Positions 17,598 through 24,384 of a stretch of 64,000 nt of DNA are shown here, in pieces. The stretch is from NCBI RefSeq assembly GCF_000963925.1, contig NZ_BAMV01000018.1:1-64000 (forward strand). Reading direction: 5' to 3'. Below the pieces are notes generated by a model. It saw only the letters and a program-made list of their open reading frames with translations, ran no database searches and was not told where the DNA came from. The position numbers and the translations under genes are program-made. This DNA comes from Acetobacter cibinongensis (GTDB taxonomy: Bacteria; Pseudomonadota; Alphaproteobacteria; Acetobacterales; Acetobacteraceae). Within the stretch, counting starts at the first letter, position 1. Every line of letters starts with the position of its first letter.

Positions 17598-18074
17598 ATG
17601 CGTTGTCCCTTTTGTGATAATCCGGATAGCCAGGTAAAGGACAGCCGCCCTAATGAAGAAGGGTCTGCCATAAGGCGGCGCAGAGCCTGCCTATCGTGCG
17701 GACAACGCTTTACAACGGTGGAGCGCGTTCAACTCAGAGATCTTGTTGTCGTAAAGGCGGATGGTCGTCGTGCGCCGTTTGAGCGGGAGAAACTGGCTCG
17801 TTCCATCCGGATTGCCTTACGCAAGAGACCTGTACCCGACAGCCGAATCGAACAGATCGTTTCTGGTCTAGTCCGGCAGCTTGAAGCATCTGGTGAAACA
17901 GAAGTCCCATCCGTACGGATTGGCGCTCTGGCCATGGATGTGCTGCGTGAGGTAGATACAGTGGGGTACGTACGCTTTGCCAGCGTGTATAGAGATTTTA
18001 CCGAGGCAAAAGACTTTTCAGAAATTTTGACGTCTATGGACCGTCTGGGCCCTGAAAATCAGGAAAAAGACTAG
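17598..18074 (+). CDS. nrdR: Transcriptional repressor NrdR
   Basis: 158 residues, full length. The N-terminal zinc ribbon has Cys3, Cys6, Cys31 and Cys34 (MRCPFC and CLSCGQRF), followed by the ATP-cone domain (about 47-137, [17 protein letters not shown]). NrdR senses ATP/dATP and represses ribonucleotide reductase genes by binding NrdR boxes. Start ATG 17598 follows GAAGGTAATCT. It is followed 67 bases later by nusB, a common alphaproteobacterial neighbour. No pair of NrdR boxes was noticed in this window. Confidence 0.95.
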   Translation: MRCPFCDNPDSQVKDSRPNEEGSAIRRRRACLSCGQRFTTVERVQLRDLVVVKADGRRAPFEREKLARSIRIALRKRPVPDSRIEQIVSGLVRQLEASGETEVPSVRIGALAMDVLREVDTVGYVRFASVYRDFTEAKDFSEILTSMDRLGPENQEKD

Positions 18075-18141
18075 ACCTTGAGCCATAAAGGCGTCATGTA
18101 GCCCCGCTGACTCATAGTACACGGGTAGGCAGGAGATAGGG

Positions 18142-18675
18142 ATGACTGAGCTGCACAATCAAACAGAACTTAAGGGTGCACAACGCCCGCGCACCGCTGC
18201 GCGCGTTGCAGCAGTTCAGGCCTTGTTCCAAATCGAACAGAATAATGACAGGGCTGAAAGTGTTGTTCAGCAGTTTCTGGTCCATCGGTTCGGGACAACC
18301 TTGGATAACGCCTCTTATGAAGAGGGATACGTTCCCGAGCCTGATACCCGCCTGTTCATTGCCGTTGTCAAGCAGGCAACTGCTCATCATAACGCCATTC
18401 TGGAACAGCTAAACGAGACCCTTCCGGCCACATGGCCGGTATCGCGCTTGGACCCCGTATTACGCGCACTCTTTCAAGCTGCCATTGGTGAGGCGCTGGA
18501 GCGGGATTTGCCCTCTGCAATTCTCATTAATGAGTATATGGATATTGCACACGGGTTCTTCTCTGGCGATGAACCCAAGTTGGTAAATGGGGTGCTGGAC
18601 ACAGTGACAAAGCGCCTGAATGGACAGACGGATAGTACTGATGTCGGGCTTGCTGAGGACACCTCCACAGACTGA
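18142..18675 (+). CDS. nusB: Transcription antitermination factor NusB
   Basis: 177-residue all-helical protein. The NusB signature is at the N-terminus (RTAARVAAVQALFQIEQ) and toward the C-terminus (RDLPSAILINEYMDIAHGFFSGDEPKLVNGVLD). NusB with NusE (S10) binds boxA of rRNA leaders and supports antitermination. The C-terminal 20 residues are an acidic tail. Start ATG 18142 follows AGGAGATAGGG. The 3' end overlaps thiL by 35 bases, in a different frame, so the two genes are co-translated. Confidence 0.94.
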   Translation: MTELHNQTELKGAQRPRTAARVAAVQALFQIEQNNDRAESVVQQFLVHRFGTTLDNASYEEGYVPEPDTRLFIAVVKQATAHHNAILEQLNETLPATWPVSRLDPVLRALFQAAIGEALERDLPSAILINEYMDIAHGFFSGDEPKLVNGVLDTVTKRLNGQTDSTDVGLAEDTSTD

Positions 18676-19633
18676 TCTGCCTGCGGAATTTGTATTTATA
18701 AAGCAACACTTCGCTAAACTGGCTGGCCCAGCGGCATTAGACCTCAGTGATGATGCCGCCGTCTATACTCCGCCACCGGGGAAAGACCTAGTCATAGCGG
18801 CTGATGCCATGGTGGAAAATGTACATTTTCTACCAACGGATCCGCCGGAGACAGTTGGGCGCAAGCTCCTACGCTGCAATCTTTCTGATTTGGCTGCAAT
18901 GGGAGCAAAGCCTGAAGGCTGGCTTCTTACTTTGGCACGCCCCAAGACTTTACCTGACACTTGGTTTGCGCAGTTCTGTAACGGGCTAGAACAAGACCAG
19001 AAAATTTTTTCTCTCAGCCTCATGGGTGGAGACACGACATCCACCAAGGGACCACTGGTTCTCTCTCTTACTATTTTAGGTTCGGTCATACCGGGTCAGG
19101 CCATAAAACGCAGGGGCGCCAGAGAAGGTGACGGTCTCTGGGTTACAGGTATGATAGGGGATGGCGCGCTTGGCTTACAGGCATTGCTTGGCAAACTTAC
19201 AGACGCCTCTGGCCATCTGGCCGATCGTTACCGTTTGCCGCAGCCGCGTGTTGGCCTACCTCTTTCTGGTATAGCCTCCGCAGCAATGGATATCTCCGAT
19301 GGCCTGATACAAGACGCGGGACATCTGGCACGTGAAAATGGTTTAGGCGTAGTCTTGCATGCTTCTCAAATTCCACTGTCTTCAGCAGCAAAAGCCTGCG
19401 GGGACAAATGGTTTGAAACATGTTTGACAGGGGGCGATGACTACGAAATCCTTTTTAGTGTTCCGCCTGAACATGAAGCAACACTCTTACAGAACCCTGT
19501 CATGGCCACTGTAGCAGGGCCTGTCCCAGTCACCCGCATTGGACATTTTTGCAAACAGCAGTTAGGCGTCACTGTCCTGGGACGCGATGGAGCAGAAATG
19601 ACTTTTGCACACCATGGATGGAGCCATCTCTAG
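18641..19633 (+). CDS. thiL: Thiamine-monophosphate kinase
   Basis: 330 residues from ATG 18641. Typical ThiL motifs are LSDDAAVYTPPPGKDLVIAAD (N-terminal ATP/Mg site), LRCNLSDLAAMGAKPEGWL, SLMGGDTTST and MDISDGLIQDAGHL. The enzyme phosphorylates thiamine monophosphate to thiamine diphosphate, the cofactor used by the PDH E1 also encoded in this window. An upstream in-frame ATG at 18620 would add 7 residues, but homology supports 18641. The gene overlaps nusB by 35 bases. A terminator hairpin spans its stop codon. Confidence 0.93.
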   Translation: MSGLLRTPPQTDLPAEFVFIKQHFAKLAGPAALDLSDDAAVYTPPPGKDLVIAADAMVENVHFLPTDPPETVGRKLLRCNLSDLAAMGAKPEGWLLTLARPKTLPDTWFAQFCNGLEQDQKIFSLSLMGGDTTSTKGPLVLSLTILGSVIPGQAIKRRGAREGDGLWVTGMIGDGALGLQALLGKLTDASGHLADRYRLPQPRVGLPLSGIASAAMDISDGLIQDAGHLARENGLGVVLHASQIPLSSAAKACGDKWFETCLTGGDDYEILFSVPPEHEATLLQNPVMATVAGPVPVTRIGHFCKQQLGVTVLGRDGAEMTFAHHGWSHL

Positions 19634-19644
19634 CTCCATTTTTT
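19618..19644 (+). terminator. Rho-independent terminator at thiL stop
   Basis: ATGGAGC (19618-19624) pairs perfectly with GCTCCAT (19633-19639) around an 8-base loop, followed by six T (19639-19644). It overlaps the thiL stop codon and abuts the end of the convergent minus-strand gene. Confidence 0.75.
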
Positions 19645-20803
19645 AATGACCAGAGGTTTCGAGTGTTTTTTCGTACATTCTGTGAGTTTTGTAGGGCTCA
19701 GGCACAATGCGCTCTATAAGATTTCGGATGCCGGTATTGGTCTCCAATACCCATCCCAACTCAATTGTTCGATAGGGAAGATGCCGCCCACGCTGCATCA
19801 GTTCGTCAATGAGCAACGCGGGAATAATGGCGCTTAAAGCCGTTCCTGCGAGTTTCTTTTTGACGCCCAACAAGATTACCCGCGCTGAACGAAAATCGTG
19901 GCGGAGTATGCGTGTGGCAAGCTTGACCCAACCCAAGGGAGAAGGCGCTCCGTTAAGATCTCCACTGACATCGTAAACATTTGGAACAACCAGAGCAATT
20001 GCGACTGGCTCTTTATCAAATTCAACCAAAACATATTGTTCAGGCTTCAAAATAGGCTTCATGGTTTTTAAAAGAGACTGAACTTCATGACTGGTCAGCG
20101 GCACATTTCCCCATGTACCAGCCCACGCGTCATTATAAATATCTTTCAGAATTTCAGCGTCTTCCGGAATATGGTTGGTCCTTAGCCCCCGTACCGTAAC
20201 AGAACCAAGCCGTTGCCGAAGGTTGGCTGGCACCTGATTTGCCTGCTCAGCCTCCTTACTCACTTCCATTTTGTAGGAAAACAGATCCACGGCCTTCTCG
20301 AAGCCAGCGGCCTCAATGGCCGGACCAAGCATCTTCGGGTGCCATCCCATGCCGACCATGGGTGCTTCGTTCTGCCCCGCGATCATGGTGCCAGATTCGC
20401 CATTACTATTCAGGGTCCAAGGCCCCCGAATACGCTCTATGTCGAACTGCCTTAACCAATTTTCAGCAGCATCAAGAAGCGGCTTCACGCACGCTGTATC
20501 CAGCGCATCCAACGCACCAAAAAAACCTGTTCTTGGCTCGGTCGTCTTTTCTAAGGCTAGAAAATCTATTTGTGCAGATATTCTTCCGATGGGCTTGTTA
20601 CCGCGCCATGCAAGGAAATAGCAGGCTTTACCATGCGCAAAAAAAGGAGACTGCTTGGGATTAAGCATTCCCTTTTGCTCCATGTCCAATGGAGGCACAT
20701 AATCAGGCAAACCACTATACAAGAGTCGAGGGAGGCGGATAAAAAGGGCAAGCTGACGGGCACCCACAACTGGGGATACGACAATCTGGTCAGGCTTGGT
20801 CAT
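19643..20803 (-). CDS. GNAT-like acyltransferase, possible bacterial ceramide synthase homologue
   Basis: 386 residues from ATG 20803, which has GGAG 5 bases upstream. A longer reading from 20836 adds 11 residues without support. There is no signal peptide or strong membrane helix. The C-terminal half looks like a GNAT fold (YVLVEFDKEPVAIALVVPN, then IELGWVLETNTGIRNLIERI near the end). The N-terminal half has a conserved-looking block RGPWTLNSNGESGTMIAG. It resembles the long GNAT-related proteins of the E. coli YghO type, among which the Caulobacter bacterial ceramide synthase bCerS is grouped in my recollection. That likeness comes from memory, not from a search. A divergent short-chain dehydrogenase starts 72 bases away. 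Acetic acid bacteria make sphingolipids, so an N-acyltransferase role is a reasonable hypothesis, not a conclusion. Confidence 0.6.
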   Translation of the reverse strand: MTKPDQIVVSPVVGARQLALFIRLPRLLYSGLPDYVPPLDMEQKGMLNPKQSPFFAHGKACYFLAWRGNKPIGRISAQIDFLALEKTTEPRTGFFGALDALDTACVKPLLDAAENWLRQFDIERIRGPWTLNSNGESGTMIAGQNEAPMVGMGWHPKMLGPAIEAAGFEKAVDLFSYKMEVSKEAEQANQVPANLRQRLGSVTVRGLRTNHIPEDAEILKDIYNDAWAGTWGNVPLTSHEVQSLLKTMKPILKPEQYVLVEFDKEPVAIALVVPNVYDVSGDLNGAPSPLGWVKLATRILRHDFRSARVILLGVKKKLAGTALSAIIPALLIDELMQRGRHLPYRTIELGWVLETNTGIRNLIERIVPEPYKTHRMYEKTLETSGH

Positions 20804-20875
20804 TTGCGCTCCGTCAACTACAACTCTAAACCGCAAGGTGATGCATCATTCCTGTCGAATGGGGAAGGAAAAAGT

Positions 20876-21667
20876 GTGAGGGAAATACCTACAAACAACG
20901 CGGCCACGCGTTCTATCCTGATCACAGGTGCCACAGGTGGAATTGGGGCAGAGCTAGCGAAACGATATGCAAGACCAGGCCGCACTCTTGTTCTCTGGGG
21001 GCGCAACGCGGAACGGCTGACGCAGGTGGCAACTCTCTGCTGCGCGCGCGGGGCTGCTGTCATCACGCGCCAGATAGACTTGACGGATGGGCAAGTAGCA
21101 CTTGATGCGCTTCTTGAAGACGACAAACGCGCTTCGCTGGATTTGTTGATTCTTGGAGCTGGTTTATCCGATATCAAGCCAGCCAATGCCACTACGGAAG
21201 ATCCCAAAAAAGTACTTCAACTAGCTCTCGTAAACTATACCCTCCCAGTAACCCTCGCCACTGCTGCAGCACAGCGCATGATTTCAAGAGGGCAGGGGAA
21301 GATTGTGTTTATCGGGTCTGTTGCTGGCTTTTACGAGCTTCCCTTTGCGGCCTCTTATAGCAGCTCAAAATCCGGACTGGCTTGCTTTGCCGAGGCCGCA
21401 CGACTGGACTGGGGCCGACACAATATCAAGGTCACCCTTATCGTCCCTGGGTTCGTTGATACGCCAATGAGCCAACGCCTTAAAGGAGCACGCCCCTTCC
21501 TTGTGTCAGCAGGCAGCGCAGCACGGCAAATTATGCAGGCTGTAGCCATTGGCCAAGCTGAATATGTTTTCCCGTGGCAATTCAGGGTTTTAAGAATTGT
21601 AGAGAGGCTAGTGCCCCAATTTCTGCGTAAGAAAATCCTGCTATCTTTGAAAGCAGACCAAGATTAA
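20876..21667 (+). CDS. Short-chain dehydrogenase/reductase, possible ketosphinganine or ketoceramide reductase
   Basis: 263 residues from GTG 20876, chosen because GGGGAAGGA lies 6 bases upstream and the Rossmann fold begins 12 codons later. It is a classical SDR: NAD(P) motif TGATGGIG (17-24), Asn120, Ser148, and catalytic Tyr161-xxx-Lys165 (YSSSK). The C-terminus (WQFRVLRIVERLVPQFLRKKIL) is hydrophobic and basic, as in SDRs that act on lipid substrates at a membrane. It is divergent from the GNAT-like gene with a shared 72-base promoter region. In Caulobacter, ceramide synthesis needs an acyltransferase and a reductase in addition to serine palmitoyltransferase; no spt gene is present in this window. 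SDR family membership is sure; the substrate is inferred. Confidence 0.85.
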   Translation: MREIPTNNAATRSILITGATGGIGAELAKRYARPGRTLVLWGRNAERLTQVATLCCARGAAVITRQIDLTDGQVALDALLEDDKRASLDLLILGAGLSDIKPANATTEDPKKVLQLALVNYTLPVTLATAAAQRMISRGQGKIVFIGSVAGFYELPFAASYSSSKSGLACFAEAARLDWGRHNIKVTLIVPGFVDTPMSQRLKGARPFLVSAGSAARQIMQAVAIGQAEYVFPWQFRVLRIVERLVPQFLRKKILLSLKADQD

Positions 21668-21741
21668 CCCACGCAGATTAAGTCACCTCGATAAGAGGTG
21701 CATTTTCAAAAAATTTTGGGGATAAAGTTTTCCACAAAATG

Positions 21742-21815
21742 TGGAGGTCCGGGCGGGAATCGAACCCACGTACGCGGATTTGCAGTCCGCTACATCACCA
21801 TTCTGCCACCGGACC
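21742..21815 (-). tRNA. tRNA-Cys (anticodon GCA)
   Basis: 74 bases on the minus strand with acceptor stem GGTCCGG/CCGGACC, discriminator T and encoded CCA (21742-21744). The anticodon stem GCGGA/TCCGC closes the loop CTGCAAA, giving anticodon GCA. The T-loop GTTCGATTC is intact. All arms pair, so the gene should be functional. Confidence 0.97.
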
Positions 21816-21829
21816 GATGACGTGAGGGC

Positions 21830-21858
21830 CTTATGCATGAATTTAGATGTAGGGTCAA
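21830..21858 (-). promoter_or_regulatory. Likely promoter of tRNA-Cys
   Basis: On the minus strand TTGACC (21853-21858, -35) and CATAAG (21830-21835, -10) are 17 bases apart. The -10 box ends 14 bases before the mature tRNA 5' end. Five of six and four of six positions agree with the housekeeping consensus. Confidence 0.6.
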
Positions 21859-22107
21859 GAGCCACTTTCCCATACGACAGCCAAAAAATATTATCCTAAG
21901 CACTATAACCCCACACGGAATGGCCATAAATTCCGCTTTGCCGCGAGGTTAAATTATTAAGAAATAAAATACGTAAACTCCTATTAAAAAATATCCGTGT
22001 TCATCGAGTATTCTCAGAGGCTTTTATCGACTAAACTGAGGCCTCTAGTCCTTTCGTGTCGTCAATTCATGATGTATAAAGTGCCAAATCGTGGTGAGGA
22101 GCGTGTT

Positions 22108-23535
22108 ATGAAGCGTATTTATGGGGTAGGTTTGGCTGCAGCCTTGTGCAGCACAACTGCGTGGGCCCAGAAATATGATGGAAGCGGCTCTCCTGCTTTT
22201 GTGCCCCACACGCTTCAAGAAGCTCTTGCTTCTGCTTATTTGACCAATCCCACATTACAGGAAGCCCGCGCCACGCTTCGCGCCGCGGACGAACAAGTTC
22301 CTACCGCCTTGGCAGGGTGGCGCCCGACGGTAACAGGTAATGTCGGCTTATCCTACTATAAAGGTATGAATGATTACCAAGGGGGCAGTGGATCAGGTTC
22401 TTACAACCGGCGCTACGACACTCCCGGGTACACAGCTGGCGTCACTATAAACCAGCCTCTTTACACAGGCGGCAAAACAACGGCTGCGACACACCAAGCC
22501 GTTAATCAGGTAATGGCTGCGCGCGCCAACTTAATCTCGTCAGAACAAAAAGTTTTTATGGATGTCGTAAACGCTTATGTCGGCGTAATTCAGGACGAAC
22601 AACTTCTCCAGTTGAATATCAATAACGAACGCGTATTGCAGCAGCAGCTGCGTGCGACTAACGAGCGTTTTAAAGTTGGCGAAATTACCCGCACGGACGT
22701 TGCTCAGGCCGAATCCGCCTACGCCACAGCTAAAGCGACCAGGCAGCAATCTGAAGGTACTCTACAAACTGCACAGGCAACCTACATGCAAGTTGTAGGG
22801 ATGGCACCCCCGCCTAATCTAGTGCCTCCACAGCCTTTGGTACTGCCTGTTAACTCATCCCAATCAGCCGTCAACCTTGCTGTGCGTAATAATCCTGATG
22901 TCATAAGCGCCCTTTTTACTGAAGCATCCAAAAAAGATAGTGTGGCTGTAGCTATAGCTGCGATCATGCCCAAAATTTCCGCAACGGCAGCGTACCAGAA
23001 ACAACTGAATCAGAGTCTCAATCATCAAATTAATGAAAATAAATATGCAATGCTGAATTTTGAAATTCCTGTTTACCAAGGTGGGTCGGAATATGCAGCC
23101 GTAAGGCAGGCAAAGCAGCAGCAACAAGAATCCCATCGTGAAGTGGATGTTCAGAGACGGACCGCAGCACAAAGTGCCGCTTCAAACTGGCAAAGATTGG
23201 TTTCCTATCAGGCTGCCATATCGAGTAATCGTGCAGCAATACGCGCCGGGACCGTGGCCTTGGATGGCGTTGAAAGACAGGCCATTGTAGGCACAAGCAC
23301 TACCCTTGAAGTTTTGCAGCAACAGGAAACTCTGTTGCAGGCACAGGTCGCTTTGGTTCAAAGTCTTAGCAACCTTGTTTTGACGTCCTATAACGTAGCC
23401 TCAGCCATAGGACGTCTGACAGCGGCCGACCTTAAACTGAACGTGCCTTTATATGATGAAAAAGCTTACTATCAGGCTGTAAAAGACAGGTTGTGGGGCA
23501 TTAACGACTATGCCCTTAATCAACCCGGCCGATAA
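22108..23535 (+). CDS. tolC: TolC-family outer membrane efflux channel
   Basis: 475 residues from ATG 22108, with GAGGAG 7 bases upstream. The signal peptide is about 1-20 (MKRIYGVGLAAALCSTTAWA). Two OEP repeats follow: the first starts with TLQEALASAYLTNPTLQEARATL and contains VTINQPLYTGGKTTAATHQA; the second contains LNFEIPVYQGGSEYAAVRQAKQ. These periodic coiled-coil helices and YxGG turns build the periplasmic alpha-barrel of TolC trimers. It provides the outer exit duct for tripartite efflux pumps or type I secretion. No pump genes lie beside it. popZ starts 30 bases downstream, followed by valS. The 292-base upstream region is AT-rich and contains AGAGGC...GCCTCT repeats near 22015-22055 but no clear promoter. 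Confidence 0.93.
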   Translation: MKRIYGVGLAAALCSTTAWAQKYDGSGSPAFVPHTLQEALASAYLTNPTLQEARATLRAADEQVPTALAGWRPTVTGNVGLSYYKGMNDYQGGSGSGSYNRRYDTPGYTAGVTINQPLYTGGKTTAATHQAVNQVMAARANLISSEQKVFMDVVNAYVGVIQDEQLLQLNINNERVLQQQLRATNERFKVGEITRTDVAQAESAYATAKATRQQSEGTLQTAQATYMQVVGMAPPPNLVPPQPLVLPVNSSQSAVNLAVRNNPDVISALFTEASKKDSVAVAIAAIMPKISATAAYQKQLNQSLNHQINENKYAMLNFEIPVYQGGSEYAAVRQAKQQQQESHREVDVQRRTAAQSAASNWQRLVSYQAAISSNRAAIRAGTVALDGVERQAIVGTSTTLEVLQQQETLLQAQVALVQSLSNLVLTSYNVASAIGRLTAADLKLNVPLYDEKAYYQAVKDRLWGINDYALNQPGR

Positions 23536-23565
23536 TAACCACGTCCTTGTCCGGAACATTGTCTT

Positions 23566-24252
23566 ATGACTTCAGATCCACACCCTAAAGAAGCAAACCA
23601 GTCTATAGAAGACGTCTTGGCATCCATCCGCAATACATTGCAGCAAGAACGCGCAGTTGATGGAGCCCAAGAACCAAGTCATGATGACGATGAAGATGAT
23701 ATGTTGGTTCTGTCTCCCGCCATGCAGGAGGAAGTTGCTCAGCAGCCACAGTCTTCCATGCCTGATATCGGACAGAAACAGATATCTGGACACGGCACCC
23801 ATTTAGGCTCAATAAATCAGCAACAAGGTAGCCCCGCAGAAACATTGGGCCATAGCGCTGCTGTTGCGCATCAAAATTCTGCTTCTGCGCCTTCTGATGA
23901 CCAAGATGATGAAACCGAACCAAATTTTCCTGTGGTTCATGCTAAACAAACAGACTTGACCAAGAAGGCAAAACCCATGTCTGATTCCTTGCCTATCCCA
24001 CTGAGCGAAGAAGCAATTTCTGATACCAGCAGCTCATTTGCCGTGCTGCAGAAAACCCTTCAGGAAAAATACCTGAAAGACTACGAGGAGAGAAAAGTGG
24101 CTGTTACCAATGAAGGGTCTCTGACCGTTGAAGATATCGTCCGTCAGGAAGTTCGCGCTTTCCTGAAGAAATGGCTGAATGCCAATCTGCCAACCATCGT
24201 ACAGGCTGCTGTACGTGAAGAAGTGGAACGCCTAACACAGCGTGGAATTTAA
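23566..24252 (+). CDS. popZ: Polar organizing protein PopZ (DUF2497 family)
   Basis: 228 residues in the PopZ layout: an N-terminal helix SIEDVLASIRNTLQQE (13-28), a long acidic, Gln- and Ser-rich disordered linker (about 30-165), and a C-terminal oligomerisation region VEDIVRQEVRAFLKKWLNANLPTIV ending in EEVERLTQ. In Caulobacter, PopZ self-assembles into a polar matrix that anchors ParB-parS and recruits signalling proteins. The family is confined to Alphaproteobacteria and commonly lies beside valS, as here. Start ATG 23566 lies 30 bases after tolC. A terminator hairpin follows at 24337. Confidence 0.88.
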   Translation: MTSDPHPKEANQSIEDVLASIRNTLQQERAVDGAQEPSHDDDEDDMLVLSPAMQEEVAQQPQSSMPDIGQKQISGHGTHLGSINQQQGSPAETLGHSAAVAHQNSASAPSDDQDDETEPNFPVVHAKQTDLTKKAKPMSDSLPIPLSEEAISDTSSSFAVLQKTLQEKYLKDYEERKVAVTNEGSLTVEDIVRQEVRAFLKKWLNANLPTIVQAAVREEVERLTQRGI

Positions 24253-24336
24253 CAAAGAGCTTTCACCTCAATTAGCGGTGCACGGCGGCTTGTTGGGGTG
24301 CTGTTCATAGTGTTTGGCAAAGATGTTCTTTGCTAG

Positions 24337-24367
24337 GGCGGGGGTGGCAATACCTTCCGCCTTTTTT
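24337..24367 (+). terminator. Rho-independent terminator between popZ and valS
   Basis: GGCGG (24337-24341) pairs with CCGCC (24357-24361), extended inside by GGT/ACC pairing, followed by six T (24362-24367). It ends 17 bases before valS, so valS needs its own promoter or readthrough. Confidence 0.65.
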
Positions 24368-24384
24368 ATGTTTTCTGGTTGGAT

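Noticed and set aside
20570-20875. About 100-residue N-terminal extension of the SDR
   Set aside because: It would run antisense through the start of the GNAT-like gene; the strong ribosome site and Rossmann start support GTG 20876.
21728-21736. DnaA-box-like TTTTCCACA beside tRNA-Cys
   Set aside because: A single loose match far from dnaA with no neighbours; part of it overlaps the CCA end of the tRNA gene.
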